DNA of 64,000 nt from DATKXU01 sp035528905 (GTDB lineage: Bacteria > Armatimonadota > UBA5829 > DTJY01): contig DATKXU010000097.1 in assembly GCA_035528905.1 (NCBI GenBank), forward strand, positions 1-64,000, read 5' to 3'. Both the position numbers and the translations under genes were made by a program. The first letter of the stretch is position 1. Every line of letters begins with the position of its first letter. Of this stretch, positions 9,358-18,714 are shown piece by piece. Below the pieces are notes generated by a model. The model was not told the origin of the DNA. It searched no databases and saw only the letters and a program-made list of their open reading frames with translations.

Positions 9358-10341
9358 CTAGCGCTGACGACCGGCGGCCGACGGCTGTTCCTTCCCCGCG
9401 AGGAATAGGTAGCTGAACAGGCAGACGCTGAGCATGGCGGCGACAACCAGCTTCAGCTCCTCCGGGAGCACGGCCGGCGAGAAGAAACCCTCGATTATTC
9501 CAGCAACGACGAGCATTGACGCCACGCCAAGGATAAGCTTGAACGCCTCGCGGCCGGCAAGCTTCAGCGCCACCCCTCGCGTGTACTCACCGGGACTCAG
9601 CAGCGCCCAGCCGAGCATCAACCCCGCTCCACCAGAGATGAAAATCGCCGTCAGTTCTATCACTCCGTGAGGCGCTACGAACCCCCAGAAGCTCAAAGCT
9701 ATATCCGGCCCTCTGGCGGTCACCGCCGCGCCCAATACGCCGAGCATCAAACCGTTGTAGAATAGAATTGCGAAGGTGAGTAAGCCTCCGAGAATCCCTG
9801 TCGAAAACGCCAAAGCCGCAACTCTTATGTTGTTGATCATTATGAAGCTGGACATCACCGGTCGCATTTCCTCCGGCATCCAGTTCTTCTCGCCCGTGTG
9901 CCGCTCCGCGATGGAATCTATAATGTCGGATGTGCCCGGCCCGAGAACTACATCCGCCTTACCCGGGTCGTGGCGAACTACGCCGAACGCAAAAAAGGCT
10001 GCTCCGATAGAGATAACAAAAGCCGCCGCGATGAACGGCAGGTTTCTGCGGAAGGTTTGGGGAAATTCCTTTCTGAAGAAGTTGCGCACGGAAGGCCAGC
10101 CCTTGGACTCCGCCACATATATGTGGCCGTACGCACGCGAGACGAGCTGGTTCAAGTATTCGATCTGTGCGTCATGCACTCCCCGGCTGCGGGCGGTGGA
10201 CAATGCGGACGCGGCGCGGCGGTAGAGATGGCCGAATGCCAGCACCTCCGCGCTGCTCAGGCTTCGAAGCCCTTTGGATTCGATGCTTCTGAGCATCTGT
10301 TCAAACTGTTCGATGCTGCGATCGTCGTTCTCTCTATCCAT
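9358..10341 (-). CDS. SpoIIM/DUF95-like integral membrane protein
   Basis: About 327 residues. A cytoplasmic helical N-terminus (FEQMLRSIESKGLRSLSSAE, HLYRRAASALS) is followed by five or six transmembrane helices with the family signature FWGFVAPHGVIELTAIFISG. DUF95 proteins include stage II sporulation protein M but are widespread in non-spore-formers and occur next to RDD and MoxR genes, as here. The ATG at 10341 is chosen; a TTG at 10371 would overlap the divergent gene's start. It converges on the DUF58 gene with 21 bases between stops. Confidence 0.85.
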   Translation of the reverse strand: MDRENDDRSIEQFEQMLRSIESKGLRSLSSAEVLAFGHLYRRAASALSTARSRGVHDAQIEYLNQLVSRAYGHIYVAESKGWPSVRNFFRKEFPQTFRRNLPFIAAAFVISIGAAFFAFGVVRHDPGKADVVLGPGTSDIIDSIAERHTGEKNWMPEEMRPVMSSFIMINNIRVAALAFSTGILGGLLTFAILFYNGLMLGVLGAAVTARGPDIALSFWGFVAPHGVIELTAIFISGGAGLMLGWALLSPGEYTRGVALKLAGREAFKLILGVASMLVVAGIIEGFFSPAVLPEELKLVVAAMLSVCLFSYLFLAGKEQPSAAGRQR

Positions 10342-10370
10342 AAGCGAACCTGGGTAATTGGAGGCTGCCA

Positions 10371-11186
10371 ATGACCCGAGAGATCACCATAGTTACTCCG
10401 GAGCACGTCGAGCTTACGTTCGAGCTGGCCGGCATCGGCTCGCGTTTCGTGGCTATATTACTGGACACGCTTCTGCAAGCCGCCGCTCTCGTGGTCCTGT
10501 TCCTTATATTCGCTCTGACCGTCGGATCTCTCGCCAGCATCAGGTTAGGAGAGCTATCGTCCTGGATCATCGCAGTCTTCGCACTGTTGTTATCTTCCCT
10601 GTGGGGAGGGTACTTCCTCTTTTTCGAGGCCGCCAGAAACGGGCAGACGCCCGGCAAGAAGGCGGCGCGTATAAGAGTGATTCGGGACACGGGACATCCG
10701 ATTGATTTCCGTGCCGCGCTGCTTCGAAACGTCATGCGTGTTGTGGATTCGCTGCCCAGCGCATATGGCGTCGGTTTCGTAACGATGTTCTTGAGCCCTC
10801 AATATCGTCGGTTGGGCGATTATGTAGCCGGCACTCTCGTAGTGAGGACCGGCAGACAACACGAGGTCGCGGGGGGCTCGGCAACTGCGCTGCGCGAACC
10901 CTCGCCTTCATCCGCTCCGACCGACAGCCAGGCATCGGAACGTGTCTCGGCTTTACCGGATAAGGCCCTGCCGTACCTCAACATGATCACGCGTGATGAT
11001 TACCGAGCTGTACGGCATTTCCTCGACAGACGATCGGGATTCGAAGAGGCGGTAGCGCACCCTCTGGCGCAGAAGCTTGCGGGTCTGCTTGCCGCGAAAC
11101 TTCAGTTGAGTCCCGCGGAAATAGATGACCCCGTGGCTTTCTTGGAGAGCTTGGGAAGGGAATGGGAGCGCCGCATGATCCACTGA
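10371..11186 (+). CDS. RDD family membrane protein
   Basis: A 271-residue protein. The RDD domain covers about residues 10-165: GIGSRFVAILLDTLL with the R and D residues in helix 1, a second helix, and the signature ARNGQTPGKKAARIRVI then RRLGDYVAGTLVV. A soluble C-terminal region of about 100 residues follows. GGAGG is six bases before the ATG. Divergent from the SpoIIM-like gene with only about 29 bases between starts, and likely part of the same MoxR/DUF58 functional set. Substrate unknown. Confidence 0.85.
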   Translation: MTREITIVTPEHVELTFELAGIGSRFVAILLDTLLQAAALVVLFLIFALTVGSLASIRLGELSSWIIAVFALLLSSLWGGYFLFFEAARNGQTPGKKAARIRVIRDTGHPIDFRAALLRNVMRVVDSLPSAYGVGFVTMFLSPQYRRLGDYVAGTLVVRTGRQHEVAGGSATALREPSPSSAPTDSQASERVSALPDKALPYLNMITRDDYRAVRHFLDRRSGFEEAVAHPLAQKLAGLLAAKLQLSPAEIDDPVAFLESLGREWERRMIH

Positions 11187-11264
11187 TCTACTTGGGCGCG
11201 GCTGCAGGATGCCTAGCGAAATACGCTCAGGACTGGGATGGCGACGCCGCTGGGCTGACCGGCA

Positions 11265-13616
11265 TTACCTGAACCTCAGCAGCCGCATGCCGTTGGCTAT
11301 CACGATCAGGGCGCTGCCTTCATGGGCGAAGACGCCGAGCGAGAGCGTGAGCCACCCAAGCAGCGCCGTCGAGATCAGCGCCGCGATAACGACAAGCGAG
11401 AAGGCAATGTTCTGCCTGACCGTCTGAAGCGCCCGGCGGCTGAGTCGAATCGCATACGCCAGCCTGCCGAGATCCTCTGACATCAGGGCTATGTCGGCCG
11501 TCTCGAGGGCGGTAGGCGAGCCCGCCGCGCCCATCGCAATCCCGACGGTGGACGCGGCCAACGCAGGAGCATCGTTCACTCCGTCGCCTACGACCGCCAC
11601 TCGGCTGCCGAACCTCTCGATCAGCAGCCGCACGATGTCCACCTTATCCTGCGGAAGAAGCTCCGCATAGTATTCATCTACATTCAGGTCCTGAGCAACC
11701 GCACGCGCGGTGGCCTCATTATCGCCGGTAATCATAACCATGCGCTTTACGCCGACGCGCCTGAGCTCACGAAAAGCCTCCCTTGCGGTCTCGCGCACGG
11801 TGTCCATCAGCGCGATGATCCCGGCCAGCCGCCCGTCCGATGCGACGAGAACCGCCGTCTTCCCTTCTCTCTGGAGGTTGCCGAGTACATCCGCCTGAAG
11901 GCTCATGTCCACGCCGAGCTGCTCCATCAGCCGCGAGTTTCCAATGACGCAGGTGGTTTCGTTGAACTTCGCTGCCGCTCCCATCCCCGTCAGGGCCTGA
12001 AAGTCTGTGATCTCGGCAATAGGCAGGCCTCGACGGACTGCTGCCTGGCGGATTGCCTCGGCCATGGGATGCTCCGACCGGCTTTCCACGCTGGCCGCAA
12101 GTGACAGGACTTCCTCGGCGCTGAAGCCGTCTGCCGGGATGACATCGCTGACTTTCGCCTCGCCGGTGGTGATGGTGCCTGTCTTGTCAAAGGCCACGAC
12201 GCGCACGTCCGCAGCCGCCTCCAGATGCGATCCTCCCTTGATGAGCACGCCGTTCCTCGCCGCATTCCCGATCGCCGAGACTATGCTCACCGGAGTCGAG
12301 ATCACAAGCGCGCACGGACACGATACCACGAGCAGGGTGAGAGCCATGTACAGCGCCGGTCGGAATTCCGCTCCCCAGGCGATGGGTGGTAGAACCGCCA
12401 CTATCACCGCGAGGCCTATAACGATGGGAGTGTAATACCTTCCGAAGACCTCCGTGAACCTCTGGGACGGGGCTTTTTCGGCCTGCGCCTCTTCGACGAG
12501 GTGCACGATCCTGGCAAGCGTGTTGTCCTCGGCGGTTGCAGTCGCCGTGACATCGAGCGAGCCCTGCTGATTCACCGTTCCGGCGAAGACCTCATCCCCC
12601 GGCGACTTTTCGACCGGCGCCGATTCGCCCGTGATGGATGCCTGGTTCACGGTGGAGGCTCCCGTCGAGACTCTGCCATCCGTGGGTATTTTCTCGCCCG
12701 GACGCACGACGAAGAGGTCGCCGACGCGCACTTCGCTGACCGGAACCAGGACTTCTTTGCCGTCTCGCCTGACGCGCGCCTGGGTGGGGAACAGCTCGAC
12801 GAGCGATTGCACGGATTCCCTTGTGCGCTCTACGGCGCGGGCCTCCAGAGCGTTCCCAAGTGAGAACAGGAACATGACTGCTGCGGCGTCGGGCCACTTG
12901 CCGATGGCGACCGCGCCGATCGCTGCGGCGGTCATCAGGAAGTTCATGTCCAGGACAAGGGAGCGGAGGCTGTAGATCGCGCCCCTAGCCGCATAGAGTC
13001 CACCGGCGATGGCGGCAAGTGCATAGAGCGCCTTGGCGGGCGTGTCTAAGCCGCGCCAGGAGAGCGCCAAGGCTGCGAGCAGCGATATCCCCGAAATCGC
13101 CGTCAGCACGGTCTGCCGGCTCAACTGCCAGCGCCCCGGTGCGCGAGCGGCTTCCTCGGCTGCCGGCGCTAATCCTAACTCCCTGACGCCGTACCCCAGG
13201 TCGCGGACCCGCCTGGATATCGCGGCCACGTCCGTCTTATCCGGCTCGTACTCGACGGACATCTCGGAGGAAGCGAAGTTGGTGGAGACCCAGAGCACGC
13301 CGTTCAGCCTGCCGACGCCTTTCTCGAGTTTCAGCGCGCAGTCCGGGCAGTCCAGGCCGACCAGGTTGAGAGTCTTGTGCTCGAATCGCTCCCGAAGATC
13401 AACGCCGACCTGGGTGGCCCGCTTTTCCACTTCCTCGATAGGCACGAGGTGCGGATCGTAGACCAGGGTCATCGTCGAGGTCTCTGTGTCCACCTCGACG
13501 GATTGCACTCCGCCCATTTGGAGAAGCGAGTCCCGCAGGCGGCCTACGCACCGCTCGCATTCCTCGAAGCCCCTCGGGAGCGTCACGGGCAGGCTCAGCG
13601 TTTTCGTTTCCAGCAT
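11265..13616 (-). CDS. Heavy-metal P-type ATPase (Zn/Cd/Pb type)
   Basis: A 783-residue P1B-type ATPase with two N-terminal HMA-type domains (CERC at residues 20-23, CPDC at 90-93). The metal-channel motif is SCPCALVIS, the phosphorylation site is FDKTGTIT, and the hinge is GDGVNDAPALAAS. The sequence after CPC (TPVSIVSAIGNAARNGVLIKGG) resembles CadA/ZntA exporters of Zn2+, Cd2+ and Pb2+ rather than copper ATPases. The first HMA domain is unusual in lacking the normal CxxC context. Full length for the family. It points left, away from a gap holding no obvious regulator; the ZIP importer at 2.9 kb is the only other metal gene nearby. Confidence 0.93.
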   Translation of the reverse strand: MLETKTLSLPVTLPRGFEECERCVGRLRDSLLQMGGVQSVEVDTETSTMTLVYDPHLVPIEEVEKRATQVGVDLRERFEHKTLNLVGLDCPDCALKLEKGVGRLNGVLWVSTNFASSEMSVEYEPDKTDVAAISRRVRDLGYGVRELGLAPAAEEAARAPGRWQLSRQTVLTAISGISLLAALALSWRGLDTPAKALYALAAIAGGLYAARGAIYSLRSLVLDMNFLMTAAAIGAVAIGKWPDAAAVMFLFSLGNALEARAVERTRESVQSLVELFPTQARVRRDGKEVLVPVSEVRVGDLFVVRPGEKIPTDGRVSTGASTVNQASITGESAPVEKSPGDEVFAGTVNQQGSLDVTATATAEDNTLARIVHLVEEAQAEKAPSQRFTEVFGRYYTPIVIGLAVIVAVLPPIAWGAEFRPALYMALTLLVVSCPCALVISTPVSIVSAIGNAARNGVLIKGGSHLEAAADVRVVAFDKTGTITTGEAKVSDVIPADGFSAEEVLSLAASVESRSEHPMAEAIRQAAVRRGLPIAEITDFQALTGMGAAAKFNETTCVIGNSRLMEQLGVDMSLQADVLGNLQREGKTAVLVASDGRLAGIIALMDTVRETAREAFRELRRVGVKRMVMITGDNEATARAVAQDLNVDEYYAELLPQDKVDIVRLLIERFGSRVAVVGDGVNDAPALAASTVGIAMGAAGSPTALETADIALMSEDLGRLAYAIRLSRRALQTVRQNIAFSLVVIAALISTALLGWLTLSLGVFAHEGSALIVIANGMRLLRFR

Positions 13617-13690
13617 GGGAGTCGTCTCCCGCTGCGGTCAGCAGAATCCGATGTACATATTCCCAGGATTCGCGGACGCTGTTCCCGGTC

Positions 13691-14443
13691 TTACAGTATG
13701 AATCCGCCGTCAACTACGATGAACGTGCCGGTGGTCCACTTGGATTCGTCTGATGCCAGCAGCATGACCGCGCCGACGATATCTTCCGGCTCGCCGAGAC
13801 ACTTCAGCGGCGTGTTCTCGATGATGGCGTTCCGGGCTTTCGGGTCCGCCAGGACGTCCCGGTTGATGTCGGTCTCGATGGTTCCCGGGAGGACGGCGTT
13901 AACCGTGATGTTGTATGGAGCGAGGGCAAGAGCCATGACCTTGCTCAGCATGTTCGCCCCGCCTTTTGACGTGCAATACGCCACCTGGAGCGGGTTCGTC
14001 GCCTTCTCGCCGGAGATCGAGGTGACGTTGATGATCCTGCCGCCGCCGGTCTTCACCATTTCCCGCGCGACCGCCTGACTCGCTAGGAAGATACCCTTGC
14101 AGTTCGTGTTCTGATGCCAGTCCCACGCTTCCTCCGTGGTCTCGAAGAAGTCAATGAAGGCGGCGACCCCGGCGTTGTTCACCAGGATGTCTATGCGGCC
14201 GTACTTGTCCACGACCGCCTTCGCCATCGCCTCGACAGCCGGCTTGGAAGCCACATGGGCCTTGAAAGCCATCGCTTCGCCGCCGGACTTACGGATCATT
14301 TCGACAACCTCGTTCGCGGCGGCGTCGTTAGCGACGTAGTTCACTACTACCTTCGCGCCCTCTCGCGCCATGCCGAGAGCGATTGCCCGCCCGATGCCTC
14401 GCGAGCCTCCGGTGACTATTGCGACTTTGTCCTTGAGACGCAT
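13691..14443 (-). CDS. SDR family oxidoreductase (FabG-like)
   Basis: A 250-residue classical short-chain dehydrogenase. NAD(P)-binding TGGSRGIGRAIA, NNAG motif (ILVNNAGVAAF), catalytic Ser in VTSISG and YCTSKGGA (YxxxK), and C-terminal GTFIVVDGG. The second residue pattern after the glycine motif (VVNYVAND) suggests NADP preference but is not decisive. Last gene of a leftward catabolic block, separated from the second SDR by a repeat. Substrate unknown; a sugar or polyol is inferred from the neighbouring transketolase and E1 genes. Confidence 0.88.
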   Translation of the reverse strand: MRLKDKVAIVTGGSRGIGRAIALGMAREGAKVVVNYVANDAAANEVVEMIRKSGGEAMAFKAHVASKPAVEAMAKAVVDKYGRIDILVNNAGVAAFIDFFETTEEAWDWHQNTNCKGIFLASQAVAREMVKTGGGRIINVTSISGEKATNPLQVAYCTSKGGANMLSKVMALALAPYNITVNAVLPGTIETDINRDVLADPKARNAIIENTPLKCLGEPEDIVGAVMLLASDESKWTTGTFIVVDGGFIL

Positions 14444-14474
14444 GTTTTCGAAAACCTCCTTCGTCGGTCAATGC

Positions 14475-14589
14475 GTGATATATAAGGGAGTAATGGAGTG
14501 ATGGAGTATCGGAGTAATGGGTTCCAACACTCATGTTCCCCTTGGCCCCCTCGATCCCTTGATCCCTGGCCCCCTGGATCCCTCATTTT
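14475..14589. repeat. Intergenic word-like repeat (GGAGTAATGG and GATCCCTGG families)
   Basis: Iterated words GAGTAATGGAGTGATGGAG are followed by pyrimidine-rich words CCCTTGATCCCTGGCCCCC. The first family also occurs as an inverted pair upstream of obgE. It lies between two SDR genes of one transcription direction. Confidence 0.6.
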
Positions 14590-15330
14590 TCAATCCATCA
14601 GCAATCCGCCGTTGATGTCCAGAACCTCGCCGGTGATGTAGGACGCCTCTTCCGAGCAAAGATACAGAATCGCCTGCGCCACATCCTCGGGCTTCCCCAG
14701 CCGTCGAAGCGGGACCGTCCCGATGTACGTCTTCAGCTCCTCATCGGTGAACAGCGAGGACATGTCGGTATCCACGAGCGCCGGGCAGACGGAGTTCACC
14801 GTTATCCCGTGCGGCGCAACTTCGCGAGCCAGGCCCTTGGTCAACGCCAGAACGCCGCCCTTGGAAGCCGCGTAGTGAACGCCCACCATGAGGCCGCCGA
14901 TCTTGCCCGAAATCGAGGCGACATTGACAATCCGGCCCCAGCCGCGTTCGATCATCGAGGGCAAAGCTGCCCGGCAGCAGAGGAACGTGCCTTTCAGGTT
15001 GATGGCGAGAACCAGATCCCATTCCTTCTCCGGTATCTCCAGCATGCGGCCGCGCCTGCAAATGCCGGCGCTGTTCACCAGAATGTCCACGCCGCCGAAG
15101 ACTTTCATGACTTGATCCACCATCGCTTGCACGGCTTCGGCGCTGGCAACATCCACGTACAATCCAAGGGCCTTCTCGCCGAGGGAACGGGCTGCCTCGA
15201 CAGCTCCCGGCTCGTCGAGATCGGCTATTGCCACTGCCGTGCCTGCCTGGTACAGGGCTTCCGCCGCGGCCCTGCCGATCCCTCGCGCGCCACCCGTCAC
15301 TATGGCTACCTTCCCGGCCAAATCTGTCAT
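14590..15330 (-). CDS. SDR family oxidoreductase
   Basis: A 246-residue short-chain dehydrogenase: TGGARGIGRAA, NSAGICRRG, VASISGKIGG, YAASKGGVLAL and GEVLDINGG. An Asp after the second strand (VAIADLDEP) suggests NAD rather than NADP. It overlaps the E1 fusion gene by four bases, so the two are made together, suggesting it supplies or removes a hydroxy/keto substrate for that enzyme. Confidence 0.88.
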   Translation of the reverse strand: MTDLAGKVAIVTGGARGIGRAAAEALYQAGTAVAIADLDEPGAVEAARSLGEKALGLYVDVASAEAVQAMVDQVMKVFGGVDILVNSAGICRRGRMLEIPEKEWDLVLAINLKGTFLCCRAALPSMIERGWGRIVNVASISGKIGGLMVGVHYAASKGGVLALTKGLAREVAPHGITVNSVCPALVDTDMSSLFTDEELKTYIGTVPLRRLGKPEDVAQAILYLCSEEASYITGEVLDINGGLLMD

Positions 15331-17294
15331 AGCAAGCTCCTCACCGTTTCGACGATCTGCTCCTGCGATGGAATTACCGCCTTCTCGAGCGGCACGGAAT
15401 ACGGCATCGGTACATCAACTCCGCCGATTCGCTTCACCGGGGCGTCCAGGTGGTCGAATGCCTCTTCCACGATAATGGCGGATATCTCGGCGCCCACGCT
15501 GCATCGGGTGACCGCCTCCTGGACGACGACCGCCCGGCCGGTCTTGCGCACCGAAGCCAGGATCGTTTCCTTGTCGAGCGGATAGAGAGTGCGGGGGTCC
15601 ACCACTTCGATGCTGATTCCCTGCTCAGCCAGGGCCTCCGCCGCCGCAAGCGATTCGAGCACCATCGGGCCGGTGGCGATCACGGTCGCATCGTCCCCGG
15701 AGCGCTTTACATCGGCCACTCCGAGGGGAATGTAGTACTCCTCGACTGGAATCATCCCCTTGCTGCTGTAAAGTCGCTTCCACTCTATGAAGACCACCGG
15801 GTTGTCCTCCCGGATTGCGGATTTGAGCAGGCCCTTGGCGTCATACGGGGTCGCCGGCATGACTACCTTCAATCCGGGGATGTGGCAGTACCATGCCTCC
15901 AGGCTCTGGGAGTGCTGGCCGGAGCTGCCGGTGCCGCTTCCGCACATCGTCCGGATTACCAGCGGGAGCGTCGCTCGTCCGCCGAACATGTAGCGCATCT
16001 TCGCCGCCTGATTCACGATCTGGTCTGACGCGATAGTGCTGAAATCTATGTACATGATCTCGGCCACTGGCCTCAGGCCGGTCAACGCCGCGCCGACAGC
16101 ACATCCGGCGATGGCGGCCTCCGAGACCGGCGTATTCCTTATCCGCTCGCAGCCGAACTCACGGAACAGGTTCTTCGTGACCTGGAATGCGCCGCCGTGC
16201 AGCCCGACATCCTCGCCGAAGATCAGAACATTCGGGTCTTTCTCCAGTTCCTCGCGGAGCGCCTCGTTCAGCGCCTGGCCGTAGGTCGCTTCCTTCAGCC
16301 GGTCCGCCGCGGCGGACGGAGTCTGAGGCAGAGGAGCAGATGGGGCAAAGAGGCCCTCGCGCAGGCTCTCGACCGGCGGCATAGGGCTGTCCAGCGCGAA
16401 CTTCTCCGCTTCGGCGACCAGCTCTCTCGCCCTGCGGTCGCTCTCATCCACTTCGTCCTGGGTAACCAAGCCATCCGCGATGAGCTTCTCGGCGAACCGC
16501 CGGATGGGTTCCTTCTCCTTCCACGCTCCGACGTCTTCCTTGGTGCGATAAACCTGCGGGTCGCCCAGGTAATGCCCTTCCCAGCGGTAGGTCTTGCACT
16601 CGACGAGCGATGGCCCATCTCCCGCCCTGGCGCGTTCGACAGCCGCGGCGACAGCCTCATGCACGGCGAGCACGTCGTTCCCATCAACGACAACGCCGGG
16701 AATACCATATCCAACCGCGCGGTCGGATATGTTTTCCACCGAGGTTGACTCCCAGCACGGCGTCGTGACCGCGAACTGGTTGTTCTCGCATATGTAGACG
16801 ACCGGCAGCTTCCAGACGCTCGCCAGATTGAGCGATTCGTGGAAGCTGCCCTGGTTGGATGCGCCGTCGCCGAAGAAGCAAAGGGTCACCTGTCCGCTCT
16901 TCCGGTAGAGGCCGGAGAGGCCGGCGCCCGTGGAGACGGGTATTCCGCCGCCGACGATGCCGTTCGCGCCCAGGATGCCGATGCTCATATCGGCGATGTG
17001 CATGCTGCCGCCCTTGCCGCCGCAGTAGCCGGCAGCCTTTCCGAGAAGCTCGGCCATCATGCGCTTCACATCCAGGCCCCTTGCGATCACATGGCCGTGC
17101 CCCCGATGCGTGCTTGTTATGAAGTCGCTCTCATTCAACGCGGCGCATGCCCCGACCGCCACTGCTTCCTCGCCGAGATAGACGTGTGTGGCCCCGCGGA
17201 TCAATCCCTTCTGGAAAAGCTCCACAACCTTGGTCTCAAAATGCCGTATGAGATGCATCTTCCACAGCATATCGCGCATGTCAGGGGATTTCAT
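15327..17294 (-). CDS. Thiamine-diphosphate dehydrogenase E1, alpha and beta fused
   Basis: 655 residues. Residues 1-310 are an E1-alpha subunit (FETKVVELFQKG, GCCA-like CGGKGGSMH, TPP motif FFGDGASNQGSFHES...ENNQ). A Pro/Ala linker (about 312-335) leads to a complete E1-beta subunit (EATYGQALNEAL, FGEDVG, PVAEIMYIDF, QHSQSLEAWYCHIPGLKV). Such fusions of the 2-oxoacid/acetoin dehydrogenase type normally hand the acyl group to a lipoyl E2, but no E2 or E3 gene lies in the window. With two SDRs, a cupin and a split transketolase it probably serves carbohydrate-derived substrate breakdown. Acetoin, pyruvate or another 2-oxo compound cannot be told apart from sequence alone. Confidence 0.9.
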   Translation of the reverse strand: MKSPDMRDMLWKMHLIRHFETKVVELFQKGLIRGATHVYLGEEAVAVGACAALNESDFITSTHRGHGHVIARGLDVKRMMAELLGKAAGYCGGKGGSMHIADMSIGILGANGIVGGGIPVSTGAGLSGLYRKSGQVTLCFFGDGASNQGSFHESLNLASVWKLPVVYICENNQFAVTTPCWESTSVENISDRAVGYGIPGVVVDGNDVLAVHEAVAAAVERARAGDGPSLVECKTYRWEGHYLGDPQVYRTKEDVGAWKEKEPIRRFAEKLIADGLVTQDEVDESDRRARELVAEAEKFALDSPMPPVESLREGLFAPSAPLPQTPSAAADRLKEATYGQALNEALREELEKDPNVLIFGEDVGLHGGAFQVTKNLFREFGCERIRNTPVSEAAIAGCAVGAALTGLRPVAEIMYIDFSTIASDQIVNQAAKMRYMFGGRATLPLVIRTMCGSGTGSSGQHSQSLEAWYCHIPGLKVVMPATPYDAKGLLKSAIREDNPVVFIEWKRLYSSKGMIPVEEYYIPLGVADVKRSGDDATVIATGPMVLESLAAAEALAEQGISIEVVDPRTLYPLDKETILASVRKTGRAVVVQEAVTRCSVGAEISAIIVEEAFDHLDAPVKRIGGVDVPMPYSVPLEKAVIPSQEQIVETVRSLL

Positions 17295-17319
17295 CGTGAT
17301 ACTTTTGCCTCTATCGCGC

Positions 17320-17416
17320 GTAGAACGGGAGAATGGGGGAATGGGAGAATAGGCGACTGTCCTCCGAGCCTTCCCCCATTCACTCTTTCTCCCACTCTCC
17401 CTTTCGCCTATTTTTT
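17320..17416. repeat. Inverted word-like repeat (GGGAGAATGGGGG family)
   Basis: GGGAGAATGGGGGAATGGGAG and a matching complementary stretch (CCCCCATTCACTCTTTCTCCC, trailing into CGCCTATTTT) form an imperfect snap-back structure between the cupin and E1 genes. The 3' end of the cupin coding sequence reaches into it. Confidence 0.55.
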
Positions 17417-17776
17417 ATCGTAGCTCCCCTGGACGACCGGCGGGGAGAAGATATAGGCGATCTTCATGATTTCGCTGCTCGTGTTGTTGACGCTGTGCCC
17501 GGTGCCCGGCGGGATGTAGACGCAGGAGCCCGGCTCCACCGGCTCCGGGACGCCGTCGAAGTATATCTCGCCCGAACCGGTGAGCACGTAGATTACCTCC
17601 TCCTCGGCGGGATGCACGTGCGCGGGCGCATGGGCGTTCGCGGGAAAATCGGCGACCCCGAAGCACATGTTCCGCGCTGGTCCGAAGTTCAGCGGACCTA
17701 TGATCATCCTATGGTCGCGCCCGGGCAGCTTTTTCGCCTCGACCTCAGATTCGTGGATTACGTGTTTCAACCTCAC
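17408..17776 (-). CDS. Single-domain cupin protein
   Basis: A 122-residue cupin_2 protein. Motif 1 is PAHVHPAEEEVIYVLTGSGE (two His and Glu metal ligands) and motif 2 is CVYIPPGTGHSVNN with the last His. Such small cupins act as sugar-acid isomerases, lyases or sensors. Overlaps the transketolase C-subunit gene by four bases, so it belongs to the same operon. Confidence 0.88.
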   Translation of the reverse strand: MRLKHVIHESEVEAKKLPGRDHRMIIGPLNFGPARNMCFGVADFPANAHAPAHVHPAEEEVIYVLTGSGEIYFDGVPEPVEPGSCVYIPPGTGHSVNNTSSEIMKIAYIFSPPVVQGSYDKK

Positions 17777-18714
17777 TTCCCCTTTCTGGTAATGGCCCGC
17801 TCAGCCGCCTGCGCGATGTGCCGAGCGGACATCGAATACTTCTCGAACAGCGCGCCCGGCTCGCCCGACTCGCCGAATACGTCCCGAAGCCCGATTCGCT
17901 CCATCGGGACCGGCCGCGTCTCGCAGATCACCTCCGCCACCGCCGAACCCAAGCCGCCGATGATGTTGTGATCCTCCGCCGCCACGATTGCTCCCGTCTC
18001 CTCAGCCGCCGAGGTCACCACCTCCAAGTCAATCGGCTTGATCGTGTGCATATCGAGCAGGCGCGCGGAAATCCCTTTCGCGGCAAGCAGGGCGACCGCC
18101 TTAAGCGACTCCGGGACCATGATGCCGGTGGCGATTATCGTCACGTCGGCGCCCTGCCGGATTAACTTCGCCCGGCCCAGCTGGAATTCCTCTGATTCAT
18201 CGTAGACTACGGGCGTGGGATTCCTGCCGAGCCGGTAGTACACCGGCCCGTAGCGCTCGATGATCTGCGGCAGGAGCTTGCGGGTTGCCGTGCCGTCAGC
18301 GGGACTCACGATGGTCATATTCGGCATGCAGCGCATCGTCCCGATGTCTTCCGTGCCCTGGTGGGTGACGCCGTCAGAGCCGACAGCCAGCCCGCCGTGG
18401 CTGACGACGATCTTCACGTTCAAGTTTGGGTAGCAGATGAAGGTGCGCACCTGCTCGCACGCCCTCATGGAGGCGAAGACGGCGTAGGTGTTCGCCAGCG
18501 GAATCTTCCCCATGGCCGCGAGGCCGGCCGCAGCCCCCATCATGTTCTGCTCCGCGATGCCGAAGTTGAACGACCGCTCCGGGTACTTTCTGGTGAAGTG
18601 GAAAGTGTTCGTGCTCTTCGAGATGTCCGCGTCGAGCACGACTACATCAGGATACCGGTCGCCGAGTTCGGCGAGTTCCAAGCCGTATGCGATTCGGGTT
18701 GCGATCTCAGCCAT
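17773..18714 (-). CDS. Transketolase, C-terminal subunit
   Basis: A 313-residue protein covering the pyrimidine-binding and C-terminal domains of transketolase: VVLDADISKSTNTFHF, FNFGIAEQNMMGAAAGLA with the catalytic Glu, YAVFASMRACEQVR, then the C-domain from RAKLIRQGADVTIIATG. With the adjacent N-subunit it makes one transketolase-like enzyme that transfers two-carbon ketol units. Split transketolases are common in dedicated catabolic pathways. Overlaps the N-subunit gene by eight bases. Confidence 0.92.
   Translation of the reverse strand: MAEIATRIAYGLELAELGDRYPDVVVLDADISKSTNTFHFTRKYPERSFNFGIAEQNMMGAAAGLAAMGKIPLANTYAVFASMRACEQVRTFICYPNLNVKIVVSHGGLAVGSDGVTHQGTEDIGTMRCMPNMTIVSPADGTATRKLLPQIIERYGPVYYRLGRNPTPVVYDESEEFQLGRAKLIRQGADVTIIATGIMVPESLKAVALLAAKGISARLLDMHTIKPIDLEVVTSAAEETGAIVAAEDHNIIGGLGSAVAEVICETRPVPMERIGLRDVFGESGEPGALFEKYSMSARHIAQAAERAITRKGK

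Noticed and set aside
14475..14589. CRISPR array
   Set aside because: The words are irregular in length and have no unique spacers or fixed repeat.
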